This document shows, piece after piece, positions 37,978 to 45,934 of a stretch of 64,000 nucleotides of DNA. The notes beneath the pieces are model-generated. The model made no database searches. It was given only the letters and a program-made list of their open reading frames with translations, and was not told the origin of the DNA. The DNA is from Ideonella aquatica. Its GTDB lineage: Bacteria > Pseudomonadota > Gammaproteobacteria > Burkholderiales > Burkholderiaceae_C. The translations under genes and the position numbers were made by a program. How positions within the stretch are numbered: position 1 is the stretch's first letter; each line of letters starts with the position of its first letter. The DNA lies in NCBI RefSeq assembly GCF_018069755.1, contig NZ_JAGQDE010000009.1, positions 124,001 through 188,000 on the forward strand, in the 5' to 3' direction.

Positions 37978-38040
37978 ATGTCTTCGATCACCACCTCCTC
38001 GCTGCTGCTAGCGCTGCTAGGCACCCGCCGGGCGCGCTGA
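37978..38040 (+). CDS. leuL: leuA leader peptide (leucine-rich, 20 aa)
   Basis: A 21-codon frame from ATG 37978 to TGA encodes MSSITTSSLLLALLGTRRAR. Leu codons form two close groups (CTG CTG CTA, then CTG CTA), including the rare CTA codon, five Leu in six codons. The strong terminator at 38081-38115 and leuA follow. This is the layout of a leucine attenuator. No ribosome site precedes the ATG and the predicted transcription start is almost on it, so translation may be leaderless. Name leuL is by analogy with the enteric leader. Confidence 0.85.
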   Translation: MSSITTSSLLLALLGTRRAR

Positions 38041-38080
38041 TCGAATTCGTCCGTACCTCACCCGTACCTCCTCACCGATC

Positions 38081-38115
38081 AACGGCCCGCATTGCGCACG
38101 CAGCGGGCCGTTTTT
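38081..38115 (+). terminator. leuA attenuator terminator
   Basis: AACGGCCCGC (38081-38090) pairs with GCGGGCCGTT (38103-38112), with a smaller inner stem TGC/GCA, followed by a T-run at 38111-38115. It lies 40 bases after the leader peptide stop and 40 bases before the leuA ATG. Confidence 0.88.
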
Positions 38116-38154
38116 CTTTGTCCAACATTTCCCACCGCAACCGAAGAGCCTCCC

Positions 38155-39696
38155 ATGTCCGACAAGCTGATCATCTTCGACACCACCTTGCGTGACGGCG
38201 AGCAATCGCCCGGCGCCTCGATGACCAAGGACGAGAAGCTGCGCATCGCGCGGCAGCTCGAGCGGCTGCGCGTCGATGTGATCGAGGCCGGCTTCGCCGC
38301 CTCGTCCAACGGCGACTTCGAGGCCGTCAAGGCGATTGCCGACGTCATCAAGGACTCCACCGTCTGCTCGCTGTCGCGGGCCAATGACCGTGACATCAGC
38401 CGCGCCGCCGAGGCGCTGGCCGGCGCCAACCGCGGCCGCATCCACACCTTCATCGCCACCAGCCCGCTGCACATGGAAAAGAAGCTGCGGATGTCGCCCG
38501 ACCAGGTGTTCGAGCAGGCCAGGCAGGCGGTGCGCTTCGCCCGCAACCTGTGCGGCGACATCGAGTTCAGCGCCGAGGACGGCTACCGCTCGGACATGGA
38601 CTTCCTGGCGCGCGTGGTCGAGGCCGTGATTGCCGAGGGTGCCACCACGATCAACATCCCCGACACCGTGGGCTACGCCATCCCCGAGCTCTACGGCCAG
38701 TTCATCCGCACGCTGCGCGAGAAGGTGCCCAACTCCGACCAGGCGATCTGGTCGGTGCACTGCCACAACGACCTGGGCATGGCGGTGGCCAACTCGCTGG
38801 CCGGCGTGAAGATCGGCGGTGCGCGCCAGGTGGAGTGCACGATCAATGGCCTGGGCGAACGTGCGGGCAACTGCTCGCTGGAAGAGGTGGTGATGGCGGT
38901 GCGCACGCGCCGCGACCACTTCGGCCTGGAGGTGGGCATCGACACCAGCCAGATCGTGCCGGCCAGCCGCATGGTCAGCCAGACCACCGGCTTCGTGGTG
39001 CAGCCCAACAAGGCAGTGGTGGGCGCCAACGCCTTTGCGCATGCCAGCGGCATCCACCAGGACGGCGTGCTCAAGGCGCGCGACACCTACGAGATCATGC
39101 GTGCCGAGGACGTGGGCTGGAGCGCCAACAAGATCGTGCTGGGCAAGCTCTCGGGCCGCAACGCGTTCAAGCAGCGCCTGCAGGAGCTGGGCATCGAGAT
39201 GGACTCCGAGGCCGAGATCAACGCCGCCTTCGCGCGCTTCAAGGACCTGGCCGACCGCAAGAGCGAGATCTTTGACGAGGACATCATCGCCCTGGTGGGT
39301 GACGAGAGCGTGACCTCCGAGCAGGAGCACTACCGCCTGGTGGCGCTGAGCCAGCGCTCGGAAACGGGCGAGCGCCCGCACGCCAAGGTCAGCTTCTTCG
39401 TCGGCGCCAAGGAGGTGACCAGCGAGGCCGACGGCAACGGCCCGGTCGATGCCAGCCTAAAGGCGATCGAGGCCCATGTGCAAAGTGGCGCCGAGATGCT
39501 GCTCTATTCGGTCAATGCGATCACCTCGGGCAGCACAGAATCGCAGGGCGAGGTGACTTTCAGGCTGCAGCATGGCGGCCGGGTGGTCAACGGCGTCGGT
39601 TCGGATCCCGACATCGTGGTGGCATCTGCCAAGGCCTATCTGGCGGCTCTGAACAAGCTGCAGGGCAACGTGGAGCGCACCTCGGCCCAGTGGTAA
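38155..39696 (+). CDS. leuA: 2-isopropylmalate synthase
   Basis: First committed enzyme of leucine synthesis: condenses 2-oxoisovalerate with acetyl-CoA. The 513-residue protein has the TIM-barrel [12 protein letters not shown] at the N-terminus, the metal motif [32 protein letters not shown], and the C-terminal LeuA allosteric (leucine-binding) domain from about residue 390. ATG 38155 is chosen; upstream codons belong to the attenuator. It is regulated by attenuation (leader upstream) and probably by leucine feedback. Confidence 0.97.
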   Translation: MSDKLIIFDTTLRDGEQSPGASMTKDEKLRIARQLERLRVDVIEAGFAASSNGDFEAVKAIADVIKDSTVCSLSRANDRDISRAAEALAGANRGRIHTFIATSPLHMEKKLRMSPDQVFEQARQAVRFARNLCGDIEFSAEDGYRSDMDFLARVVEAVIAEGATTINIPDTVGYAIPELYGQFIRTLREKVPNSDQAIWSVHCHNDLGMAVANSLAGVKIGGARQVECTINGLGERAGNCSLEEVVMAVRTRRDHFGLEVGIDTSQIVPASRMVSQTTGFVVQPNKAVVGANAFAHASGIHQDGVLKARDTYEIMRAEDVGWSANKIVLGKLSGRNAFKQRLQELGIEMDSEAEINAAFARFKDLADRKSEIFDEDIIALVGDESVTSEQEHYRLVALSQRSETGERPHAKVSFFVGAKEVTSEADGNGPVDASLKAIEAHVQSGAEMLLYSVNAITSGSTESQGEVTFRLQHGGRVVNGVGSDPDIVVASAKAYLAALNKLQGNVERTSAQW

Positions 39697-39735
39697 GCCG
39701 GCCGCGGCGCCGCAAGCGCCGACAGCTACTTTAGG

Positions 39736-39771
39736 AAAGACACGCAAGTTTTTGATCTTGCGTGTCTTTTT
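39736..39771 (+). terminator. Intrinsic terminator after leuA
   Basis: A 13-base-pair perfect stem, AAAGACACGCAAG (39736-39748) with CTTGCGTGTCTTT (39757-39769), loop TTTTTGAT, followed by a T-run to 39771. It ends the leu transcript 40 bases after the stop. Confidence 0.93.
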
Positions 39772-39834
39772 GGTTTCCAATAGACTGTCATCTCGCAAAA
39801 GCCCGATCCCCAGCCCCGACACCGGTTGCGATAC

Positions 39835-40887
39835 ATGTTGAATTCGAAGTTGCGCGTGTTTTCTCTGGCCTGGCTGGCGGCGCTGGCCTTGGCCGTGTCG
39901 GGTGTATCGGCGTCGGCTGCGGTCCGCAAGCCGGCTGCGCCTGCCAAGGTCAGCAAGTCGGCCAAACCGGTGCGCGCTGCCGCAGCGCCCACGGCCCGTG
40001 CCAAGGCCCGCCCGGCAGCGGTGCGCCGGCCGGTGGCTGTGCGCGCCGAGGCGCCGGCCAAGCCCTCTTTCGGGCAGCTCTATGGCCTGCACGAGTCCGA
40101 CGACCCGCTGGACCTGCGCTCCAGCGTGGCCTTCGTGATGGACCAGGACACCAACGAGATCCTGCTCAGCAAGAACCCCGACGCGGTCCTGCCGATCGCC
40201 TCGATCACCAAGCTGATGACGGCGATGGTCGTCACGGAAGCCCGCCTGTCGATGGACGAGACGCTGACCATCTCGGACGACGACGTCGACACCGAGAAGG
40301 GCACCCGCTCGCGCCTGGTGGTGGGCACCCAGCTCACCCGTGGCGAGATGCTGCATCTGGCGCTGATGTCCTCCGAGAACCGAGCGGCCCATGCCCTGGG
40401 TCGCCATTACCCGGGTGGCCTGCAGGCCTTCGTGTTGGCCATGAACGCCAAGGCCCGCATGCTGGGCATGCACGACACCCGCTATGTCGAGCCCACCGGC
40501 CTGTCCAGCTCCAACCAGTCCAGCGCGCGTGATCTGGCCACGCTGGTCAAGGCGGCCTACCAGGTGTCGCTGATCCGCGAGCTGTCCACCTCGCCCGAGT
40601 ACCAGGTGTCGCTGGGCCGTCGCCAACTGCAGTTCCACACCACCAACCGCCTGGTCAAGAGCCCCGAGTGGGACATCGGCCTGCAAAAGACCGGCTATAT
40701 CAGCGAAGCCGGCCAGTGCCTGGTCATGCAGGCCCGTCTGGCGGGCCGCAAGCTGATCATGGTGCTGTTGGATTCGGCCGGCAAGTACTCGCGCATCGGT
40801 GATGCCGAGCGCATCCGCCGCTGGCTGACCGGCGCGCCGGACCAGGTCTCGGCCCAGCCGGTGGCTGCGGGTCGCAGCGCCGGCTGA
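39835..40887 (+). CDS. pbpG: D-alanyl-D-alanine endopeptidase (PBP7-like)
   Basis: A 350-residue low-molecular-weight penicillin-binding protein that cleaves peptidoglycan cross-links. Signal peptide at the N-terminus (FSLAWLAALALAVSGVSASA), then a basic Ala/Pro/Lys-rich linker (about residues 25-75), then the peptidase S11 domain: the nucleophile SITK with Ser123 and Lys126, SSSNQ, and KTGYISEAG. Length and order fit PbpG. ATG 39835 is chosen; there is no strong ribosome site. Preceded by the leuA terminator, so it has its own promoter. Confidence 0.92.
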   Translation: MLNSKLRVFSLAWLAALALAVSGVSASAAVRKPAAPAKVSKSAKPVRAAAAPTARAKARPAAVRRPVAVRAEAPAKPSFGQLYGLHESDDPLDLRSSVAFVMDQDTNEILLSKNPDAVLPIASITKLMTAMVVTEARLSMDETLTISDDDVDTEKGTRSRLVVGTQLTRGEMLHLALMSSENRAAHALGRHYPGGLQAFVLAMNAKARMLGMHDTRYVEPTGLSSSNQSSARDLATLVKAAYQVSLIRELSTSPEYQVSLGRRQLQFHTTNRLVKSPEWDIGLQKTGYISEAGQCLVMQARLAGRKLIMVLLDSAGKYSRIGDAERIRRWLTGAPDQVSAQPVAAGRSAG

Positions 40888-40893
40888 CGCGCT

Positions 40894-41676
40894 TCAGGGC
40901 GACGGGGTGGGACCCCGAAAGCCCAGCGACGCCGAGATCTGCGCCGCGGTCGCCTTGACCCGGTCCACCCAGGCTTCCTCGATGCGGTCGGCGGGCGACG
41001 AGATCGACAGCCCGGCCACCAGCTTGCCCTGGTCGTCGAAGATGCCGGCGGCCATGCAGCGCACGCCCAGTTCCAGCTCCTCGTCATCGCGCGCCAGCGT
41101 CTCGCGGCGCACCCGCACCAGTTCGCGTTCCAGCGAGGGCAGGTCGGTCAGGCTGTTGCGCGTGTGGCCGGCCAGGCCGGTGCGGGTGGCGTAGGCGCGC
41201 ACCCGCTGCGGATCGTCCCAGGCCAGAAAAAGCTTGCCCACCGAGGTCAGATGCAGCGGCGCCCGGCCGCCCACAGCGCGCACCACCTGCATGCCCGAGC
41301 GTTCGCTGTAGGTGCGCTCGATGTAGACGATCTCGTCGCCCTGGCGCACCGACAGGTTCACCGGCTGGTGGGTCAGCTTGTGCAGCTCGCGCATCGGACC
41401 CAGTGCGGCGTCGCGCACATCCAGACGCGCCTTGACGAGGTTGCCCAGCTCCAGCAGGCGCATGCCCAGGCGGTAGCTGCCAGCCTCGGGGCGATCGACG
41501 AAGCGACCCACGGCCAGGTCGTTCAGGATGCGGTGGGCGGTGGATGGGTGCAGCCCGGTGCGTTCGCTGAGTTCCTTCAGGGGCACCGGATCCTGGTGGG
41601 CGGCCAGCTCATCGAGCAGCGAGAACGCGCGGGCCAGCACCTGGATGCTGGGGGACTGGTTGTCTTTGCGGGTCAT
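40894..41676 (-). CDS. IclR family transcriptional regulator
   Basis: A 260-residue IclR protein: N-terminal winged helix (VLARAFSLLDELAAHQDPVPLKELSERTGLHPSTAHRILNDL) and a C-terminal effector domain (ARDDEELELGVRCMAAGIFDDQGKLVAGLSISSPADR). The effector is unknown. It stands between pbpG (convergent) and hpnE; a 15-base palindrome 28 bases upstream of the ATG may be its own operator. It is not obviously connected with hopanoid genes. Confidence 0.93.
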   Translation of the reverse strand: MTRKDNQSPSIQVLARAFSLLDELAAHQDPVPLKELSERTGLHPSTAHRILNDLAVGRFVDRPEAGSYRLGMRLLELGNLVKARLDVRDAALGPMRELHKLTHQPVNLSVRQGDEIVYIERTYSERSGMQVVRAVGGRAPLHLTSVGKLFLAWDDPQRVRAYATRTGLAGHTRNSLTDLPSLERELVRVRRETLARDDEELELGVRCMAAGIFDDQGKLVAGLSISSPADRIEEAWVDRVKATAAQISASLGFRGPTPSP

Positions 41677-41703
41677 GGTGCGGCGATCACGGGGTTGACC
41701 CTA

Positions 41704-41718
41704 TTTTGCATGGCGAAA
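41704..41718. promoter_or_regulatory. Candidate IclR-type operator
   Basis: TTTTGC-ATG-GCGAAA is an imperfect palindrome (11 of 12 arm positions symmetric) in the 99-base gap between hpnE and the IclR gene, just upstream of the regulator's start on the minus strand. IclR proteins often bind 15-base palindromes and repress their own gene. Inference. Confidence 0.35.
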
Positions 41719-41775
41719 CGCCGATGTCGTCAAGTGAATGGAGATTTCATGCGCGACCTCTGCGTGGACACCCAT

Positions 41776-43053
41776 TCATGCCACGGCCTGCGCCGCCAGG
41801 CGACCGGCCCGGATCGCGCCCTCCAGGGTGGCCGGGTAAGGGCCGTCGACATAGTCGCCGGCCGCCCACAGGCCGGGGGCGATCTGCATCGACGGACGCC
41901 TCAGGCCGGGTGTGCAGGCGAAGGTGGCGCGTTTCTCGTTGCGCACGCTGCGCAGGCGAGCGCCGCCGCCAAAGACGCGCTGCCAATGGTCCAGCAGCGC
42001 CTGACCCGCTGCCGCCGCACCCTGGGCCGCCAGCTCGGCCGCGCCGCTGGCCACCAGGGTGTAGCAACCGGCCGGGCCACCCAAGGCGCCCAGGTCAAAG
42101 GCGAACTGGGCCGGACCGTCGGCGAGGCGCAGCATCGGCGCCGCCCAGCGCGTGGCCGGCGCATCAATCCAGGCGGTGACGATCGGTTGGTAGTGGATCG
42201 CCTGGGTCAGGGCGCTCCAGTGCGGTGCCCAGGGCTGCGCCAGCCGGGCCGCCTCGGTGGCGCTGCAGGCCAGCACCACCTGGTCGACCGGCGGCAGCCC
42301 ATCGATCTGCCAACCCGCGCCGGGGTCGTGGCGCAGGCACCGCACCGGATGGCGCGGGTGCCAGCTCACGCCGCGCTGGGTGAGCCAGGCCAGCGCCGGC
42401 TGCGGGAACAGCGCGTCCAGTGGCACACGGGGCAGCAGCAGGTCGGCGCTGCCCGCGCCGCCGAACAGCGCATCGCGCAGCACGGTGAGCATCACCTGGG
42501 CGCTGGCCTCGGATGCCGGGGTGTTCAGGGCGGCCACGCACAGCGGCTCGAGCAGGGCCTGGTAGACCGAGGCCGGGCAGCCGTGGGCAAAGGCCTGCAC
42601 GCTTCGGTCAGGCTGGCAGCGAAAGCCCCCCAGACGCCACGACAGGGCCATGCGCAGCAGCGTGAAGCGGTCCGGCCACGGGCAATCCTGCCAGCGCAGC
42701 ACGCCCATGGCAAAGGCCCAGGTCGCCGGGCCGCGGCCCAGTGCCAGCCCACGTCCCTGCGGGTCGCGCAGCGACAGGGGGGTGCGCAGCAGCACCGTGT
42801 CGGGGTCGACACCGACGCGGCGCATCATCGCCAGCGTGTCCCGGTAGGCGCCCACCAGGATGTGCTGGCCGTTGTCCTGCGCGGCGAGCGTGCTGGACGG
42901 CGTGGAGCGCGCCCGCCCACCCGGCTGGGAGGCCATGTCGATCAGCGTGACCGCATGGCCGGCATCGACCAGCTCGACCGCCGCGGCCAGCCCGGCCCAG
43001 CCGGCGCCGATCACGGCCACACGACGGGACGCCGGTGTCAGCGACCTCGCCAT
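41776..43053 (-). CDS. hpnE: Hydroxysqualene dehydroxylase
   Basis: FAD-dependent amine-oxidase-like enzyme that reduces hydroxysqualene to squalene, the third step in the HpnCDE route. The 425-residue protein starts with a Rossmann dinucleotide motif VAVIGAGWAGLAAAVEL and ends with GLWAAGDYVDGPYPATLEGAIRAG, a typical FAD-binding closing motif. ATG 43053 is chosen; this overlaps the end of hpnD by 16 bases. A GTG at 43074 is a possible alternative. Third and last gene of the squalene unit; a downstream hopene cyclase is not in this window. Confidence 0.93.
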   Translation of the reverse strand: MARSLTPASRRVAVIGAGWAGLAAAVELVDAGHAVTLIDMASQPGGRARSTPSSTLAAQDNGQHILVGAYRDTLAMMRRVGVDPDTVLLRTPLSLRDPQGRGLALGRGPATWAFAMGVLRWQDCPWPDRFTLLRMALSWRLGGFRCQPDRSVQAFAHGCPASVYQALLEPLCVAALNTPASEASAQVMLTVLRDALFGGAGSADLLLPRVPLDALFPQPALAWLTQRGVSWHPRHPVRCLRHDPGAGWQIDGLPPVDQVVLACSATEAARLAQPWAPHWSALTQAIHYQPIVTAWIDAPATRWAAPMLRLADGPAQFAFDLGALGGPAGCYTLVASGAAELAAQGAAAAGQALLDHWQRVFGGGARLRSVRNEKRATFACTPGLRRPSMQIAPGLWAAGDYVDGPYPATLEGAIRAGRLAAQAVA

Positions 43054-43886
43054 TGGGTGCGCGCGGCGATCCACAGCTTGCGCAGCGGGGTCAGCGAGAT
43101 GCGCTGGTGCAGCACCTGGAAGCCTCCGCGCTCGATCTCGTCGAGCAGCGCACGGTAGATGTTGGCCATCATCAGGCCGGGCCGCTGCGCGGCGCGGTCG
43201 GCCTCGGGCAGCAGCGCCAGGGCTTCGGCAAACAGCGTGCGGGCGCGTTCGGCCTGGAACTGCATCAAGGCCTGGAAGCGCTCGCTGTAACCCCAGGGCG
43301 ACTGGCGCATCAGCAGCTCATGGGCCTTGACGTCAAAGCGCTGCAACTCGTCGATCGGCAGGTAGATGCGGCCGCGGCGCGCATCGTCACCCACATCGCG
43401 GATGATGTTGGTCAGCTGCATCGCCAGGCCCAGGCGGTGGGCGTAGCGGGTGGTCTGCGGATCGGTCTGGCCGAAGATCGACGCGGCCACTTCGCCCACC
43501 ACGCCGGCCACCAGATGGCAGTACTGGGCCAGGTTGGCAAAGTCCAGGAAGCGGTTTTGCTCCAGGTCGGTCTGGCAGCCCTGGACCACGGCCTGCAGGT
43601 GTTCGGCCCGAATGCCGTAGGTGGAGGCCAGCGGCATCAGCGCCTGCATCACCGGGTGGCTGGGCTGGCCGGCGTAGGCGCGCGCCACCTCCTGCTGCCA
43701 CCAGGCCAGTTTGGTCGCGGCCACGCTGGGCTCGACCATGTCGTCCACCACATCGTCCACCTCACGGCAGAAGGCGTAGAAGGCGGTGATGGCCGCGCGG
43801 CGCTCAGGCGGCAGGAAGAGGAAGGCGTAGTAGAACGACGAGCCGCTGGAGGCGGCCTTCTCCTGGACATATTGCTGGGGCGTCAT
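43038..43886 (-). CDS. hpnD: Presqualene diphosphate synthase
   Basis: Condenses two farnesyl diphosphates to presqualene diphosphate. The 282-residue protein has both Asp-rich motifs of the squalene/phytoene synthase family: CREVDDVVDDMVEP and NIIRDVGDDARRGRIYLP. It starts with SSFYYAFLFLPPERR, as is usual. Its ATG overlaps the hpnC stop by four bases. Middle gene of the hpnC-hpnD-hpnE unit for squalene, the precursor of hopanoids. Confidence 0.96.
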   Translation of the reverse strand: MTPQQYVQEKAASSGSSFYYAFLFLPPERRAAITAFYAFCREVDDVVDDMVEPSVAATKLAWWQQEVARAYAGQPSHPVMQALMPLASTYGIRAEHLQAVVQGCQTDLEQNRFLDFANLAQYCHLVAGVVGEVAASIFGQTDPQTTRYAHRLGLAMQLTNIIRDVGDDARRGRIYLPIDELQRFDVKAHELLMRQSPWGYSERFQALMQFQAERARTLFAEALALLPEADRAAQRPGLMMANIYRALLDEIERGGFQVLHQRISLTPLRKLWIAARTQWRGR

Positions 43887-44719
43887 GACACGGTCCGGCG
43901 CATGCACAGGGCGGCCCAGCCAATGGCCAGCCAGTCGGCACCCCGCAGCTGGGGGCGGGTCTGGAACGAGTGCGGGTTCATGCGGCGGATTGTCGCCAGA
44001 ACGTGCAGACCGCCCTGGACCACCGCGCGCAGCTCCCAGCCGACTCGGCCCGGCAGTTGATGCACCAGGGGCGCGCCGCGGCGCATCAGGCCTTCGGTCC
44101 AATCCAGCAGGTCGGTCAGCAGCGCGGCCTCGGTGCGGCCGGGGACGCGCCCGGCCAGCAGGGCGGCGCGGTCCACGCCGTGACGGGCGCAATCCTCCGC
44201 CGGCAGGTAACAGCGGCCGCGCGGGTGGTCGACGCTGAAGTCCTGCCAGAAGTTGATCAGTTGCAGCGCGGTACAGATGTCGTCCGAGCGCTGCAGCGCC
44301 TTGGGCTCGTCCACGTGATAGAGGTGCAGCAGCAGCCGACCGATCGGGTTGGCCGAGCGGCGACAGTAGTCCAGCAACTGATCACGGCTGTCATAGAGCG
44401 GGTTGCCGCAGTCCTGGCGGAAGGCATCCAGCAGATCTTCGAGCAGCGTCTGCGGCAGGGCGTGGCGGCGCTGTTCGCGCACCAGGGTGGCCAGCATCGC
44501 GGCCCAGCGCGGGTCGGCCGGCTCGCCGCGCAGGTGGGCATGCCAGCTGTCGCGCAGTTGCTGCAGCCAGGCGCGGCGCTGCTCCGGCGGGGCGCTGCCT
44601 TCGTCGGCCAGATCGTCGGCGGTGCGCGCAAAGTGGTAGATCGCGGTGATCGGCGGGCGCAGGGCCGGCGGGCACAGCCAGGAGGCCACGGGAAAGTTTT
44701 CGTAGTGATCGACGCTCAC
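43883..44719 (-). CDS. hpnC: Hydroxysqualene synthase
   Basis: Converts presqualene diphosphate to hydroxysqualene. The protein has FARTADDLADEG as the first Asp motif and LINFWQDFSVDHPRGRCYLP as the second, where the second Asp cluster is shorter than in HpnD, as is typical of HpnC. I use GTG 44719, giving the usual N-terminus SVDHYENFPVASWL and 278 residues; an ATG at 44767 would add 16 residues not typical of the family. Neither has a good ribosome site. The promoter gap is shared with the RND operon in the opposite direction. Confidence 0.93.
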   Translation of the reverse strand: MSVDHYENFPVASWLCPPALRPPITAIYHFARTADDLADEGSAPPEQRRAWLQQLRDSWHAHLRGEPADPRWAAMLATLVREQRRHALPQTLLEDLLDAFRQDCGNPLYDSRDQLLDYCRRSANPIGRLLLHLYHVDEPKALQRSDDICTALQLINFWQDFSVDHPRGRCYLPAEDCARHGVDRAALLAGRVPGRTEAALLTDLLDWTEGLMRRGAPLVHQLPGRVGWELRAVVQGGLHVLATIRRMNPHSFQTRPQLRGADWLAIGWAALCMRRTVS

Positions 44720-44785
44720 GCCGCGATTGTCGGGGCACAGATCATGGGTTCGGCGGTTGACGCGCATCAGACGGCTTCGTATATT

Positions 44786-44799
44786 ACTGACCAGTCAGT
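44786..44799. promoter_or_regulatory. TetR-type operator between hpnC and the RND pump
   Basis: ACTGAC-CA-GTCAGT has perfect 6-base inverted arms. The sequence on either strand (TGACTGACTGGTCAGT in reverse) resembles operators of TetR-family repressors of RND pumps. It lies 20 bases before the membrane fusion protein start. No TetR gene is present within this window. Confidence 0.6.
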
Positions 44800-44818
44800 C
44801 ATTAATCGAGATCCATCG

Positions 44819-45934
44819 ATGGCCGCCATCCCTTTTCGCGCCGTGCTCCTGGTCCTGGTGGCCGCCGCGGCGCTCACCGCCTGCCAGCCCAAGACCCCGG
44901 CGCCCGAGCCCGAACGCGCCGTGCGCCTGTTCAAGGTGGGCGACTCGGGCACACCGCCCGGACAGATTTTTGCGGCCGAGATCCGCGCGCGGACCGAGAC
45001 CGTGCTGTCCTTCCGAGTGCCCGGCCGGCTGGAGAGCCGCCTGGTGGACAACGGCCAGGCCGTGAAGGCGGGCCAGGTGCTGGCGCGCCTGGACCCAGCC
45101 GACCTGCAACTGGCCCAGCAGGCGGCCGATGCCGGCGCGCTGGCCGCCAAGACCAACCTGGATCAGCTGGAAGCCGACCTGCTGCGCTACCGCGAGCTGC
45201 GCGCTCAGGGCTTTGTCGGCCCGGCCGAGCTGGAGCGGCGCGAAGCCGCTGCCAAGGCCGCCCGTGCGCAATGGGACCAGGCCCGGGCCTCGGCGCAGGC
45301 GCAGGGGCGTCAGGCCGGCTACACCACGCTGGTGGCGCCCGCTGCTGGTGTGGTCACCGGTGTGCTGGCTGAGCCGGGCCAGGTGCTGGCCGCCGGCACG
45401 CCCTTGCTGCGCCTGGCGCAGGACGGGCCGCGTGACGTGGTGTTCAGCGTGCCCGAAGGCCGCATCGACACACTGCGCACGCTGAAGGGCCGAGCGGACG
45501 CGCTGCTGATGCAGCTGTGGGGCCAGACCGAGGACATCCCGGTCACGCTGCGGGAGCTGGCCGCCGCGGCGGATCCGGTGACCCGCACCTTCCAGGCCAA
45601 GGCCGATCTGGGCCGCGCCAACCCGCCGCTGGGCCAGACCGCCCAGGTGCGCCTGGTCAGCGCCGGCGCGGCGCGCGGCTGGCGGCTGCCGCTGGGCGCC
45701 ATCTTCGCCCATGAGGCGGGCAGCGCGGTCTGGGTGTTTGACCGCGCCGCCTCGGTCATCCGGCTGCGCCCGGTACAACTGGCCGGGGCCGATGGCAACT
45801 GGGCCCTGGTGGTGGGCGGCCTGAAGGAAGGCGAAGAAGTGGTCAGCGCCGGCACCCACCTGCTGGCGGCCGGCCAGAAGGTCAAGCCCTGGCTGCCGCC
45901 GGGCACCTCGGCTGCCGCTTCGGGGAGCCGCTGA
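44819..45934 (+). CDS. RND efflux membrane fusion lipoprotein
   Basis: The periplasmic adaptor of a tripartite RND pump, 371 residues. The signal peptide ends in lipobox LTAC (VLLVLVAAAALTACQPK), so it is lipid-anchored. Lipoyl half-motifs flank a helical hairpin (SFRVPGRLESRLVDNGQAVKAGQVLARLDP and AGYTTLVAPAAGVVTGVLAEPGQVL), then the beta-barrel and membrane-proximal domains. ATG 44819 is chosen to give the lipobox near the start; the frame is open upstream but antisense to hpnC. The stop overlaps the start of the transporter gene (TGATG). Confidence 0.93.
   Translation: MAAIPFRAVLLVLVAAAALTACQPKTPAPEPERAVRLFKVGDSGTPPGQIFAAEIRARTETVLSFRVPGRLESRLVDNGQAVKAGQVLARLDPADLQLAQQAADAGALAAKTNLDQLEADLLRYRELRAQGFVGPAELERREAAAKAARAQWDQARASAQAQGRQAGYTTLVAPAAGVVTGVLAEPGQVLAAGTPLLRLAQDGPRDVVFSVPEGRIDTLRTLKGRADALLMQLWGQTEDIPVTLRELAAAADPVTRTFQAKADLGRANPPLGQTAQVRLVSAGAARGWRLPLGAIFAHEAGSAVWVFDRAASVIRLRPVQLAGADGNWALVVGGLKEGEEVVSAGTHLLAAGQKVKPWLPPGTSAAASGSR

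Noticed and set aside
43970-44818. Long N-terminal extension of the membrane fusion protein
   Set aside because: It is antisense to hpnC and would remove the lipoprotein signal from the N-terminus.
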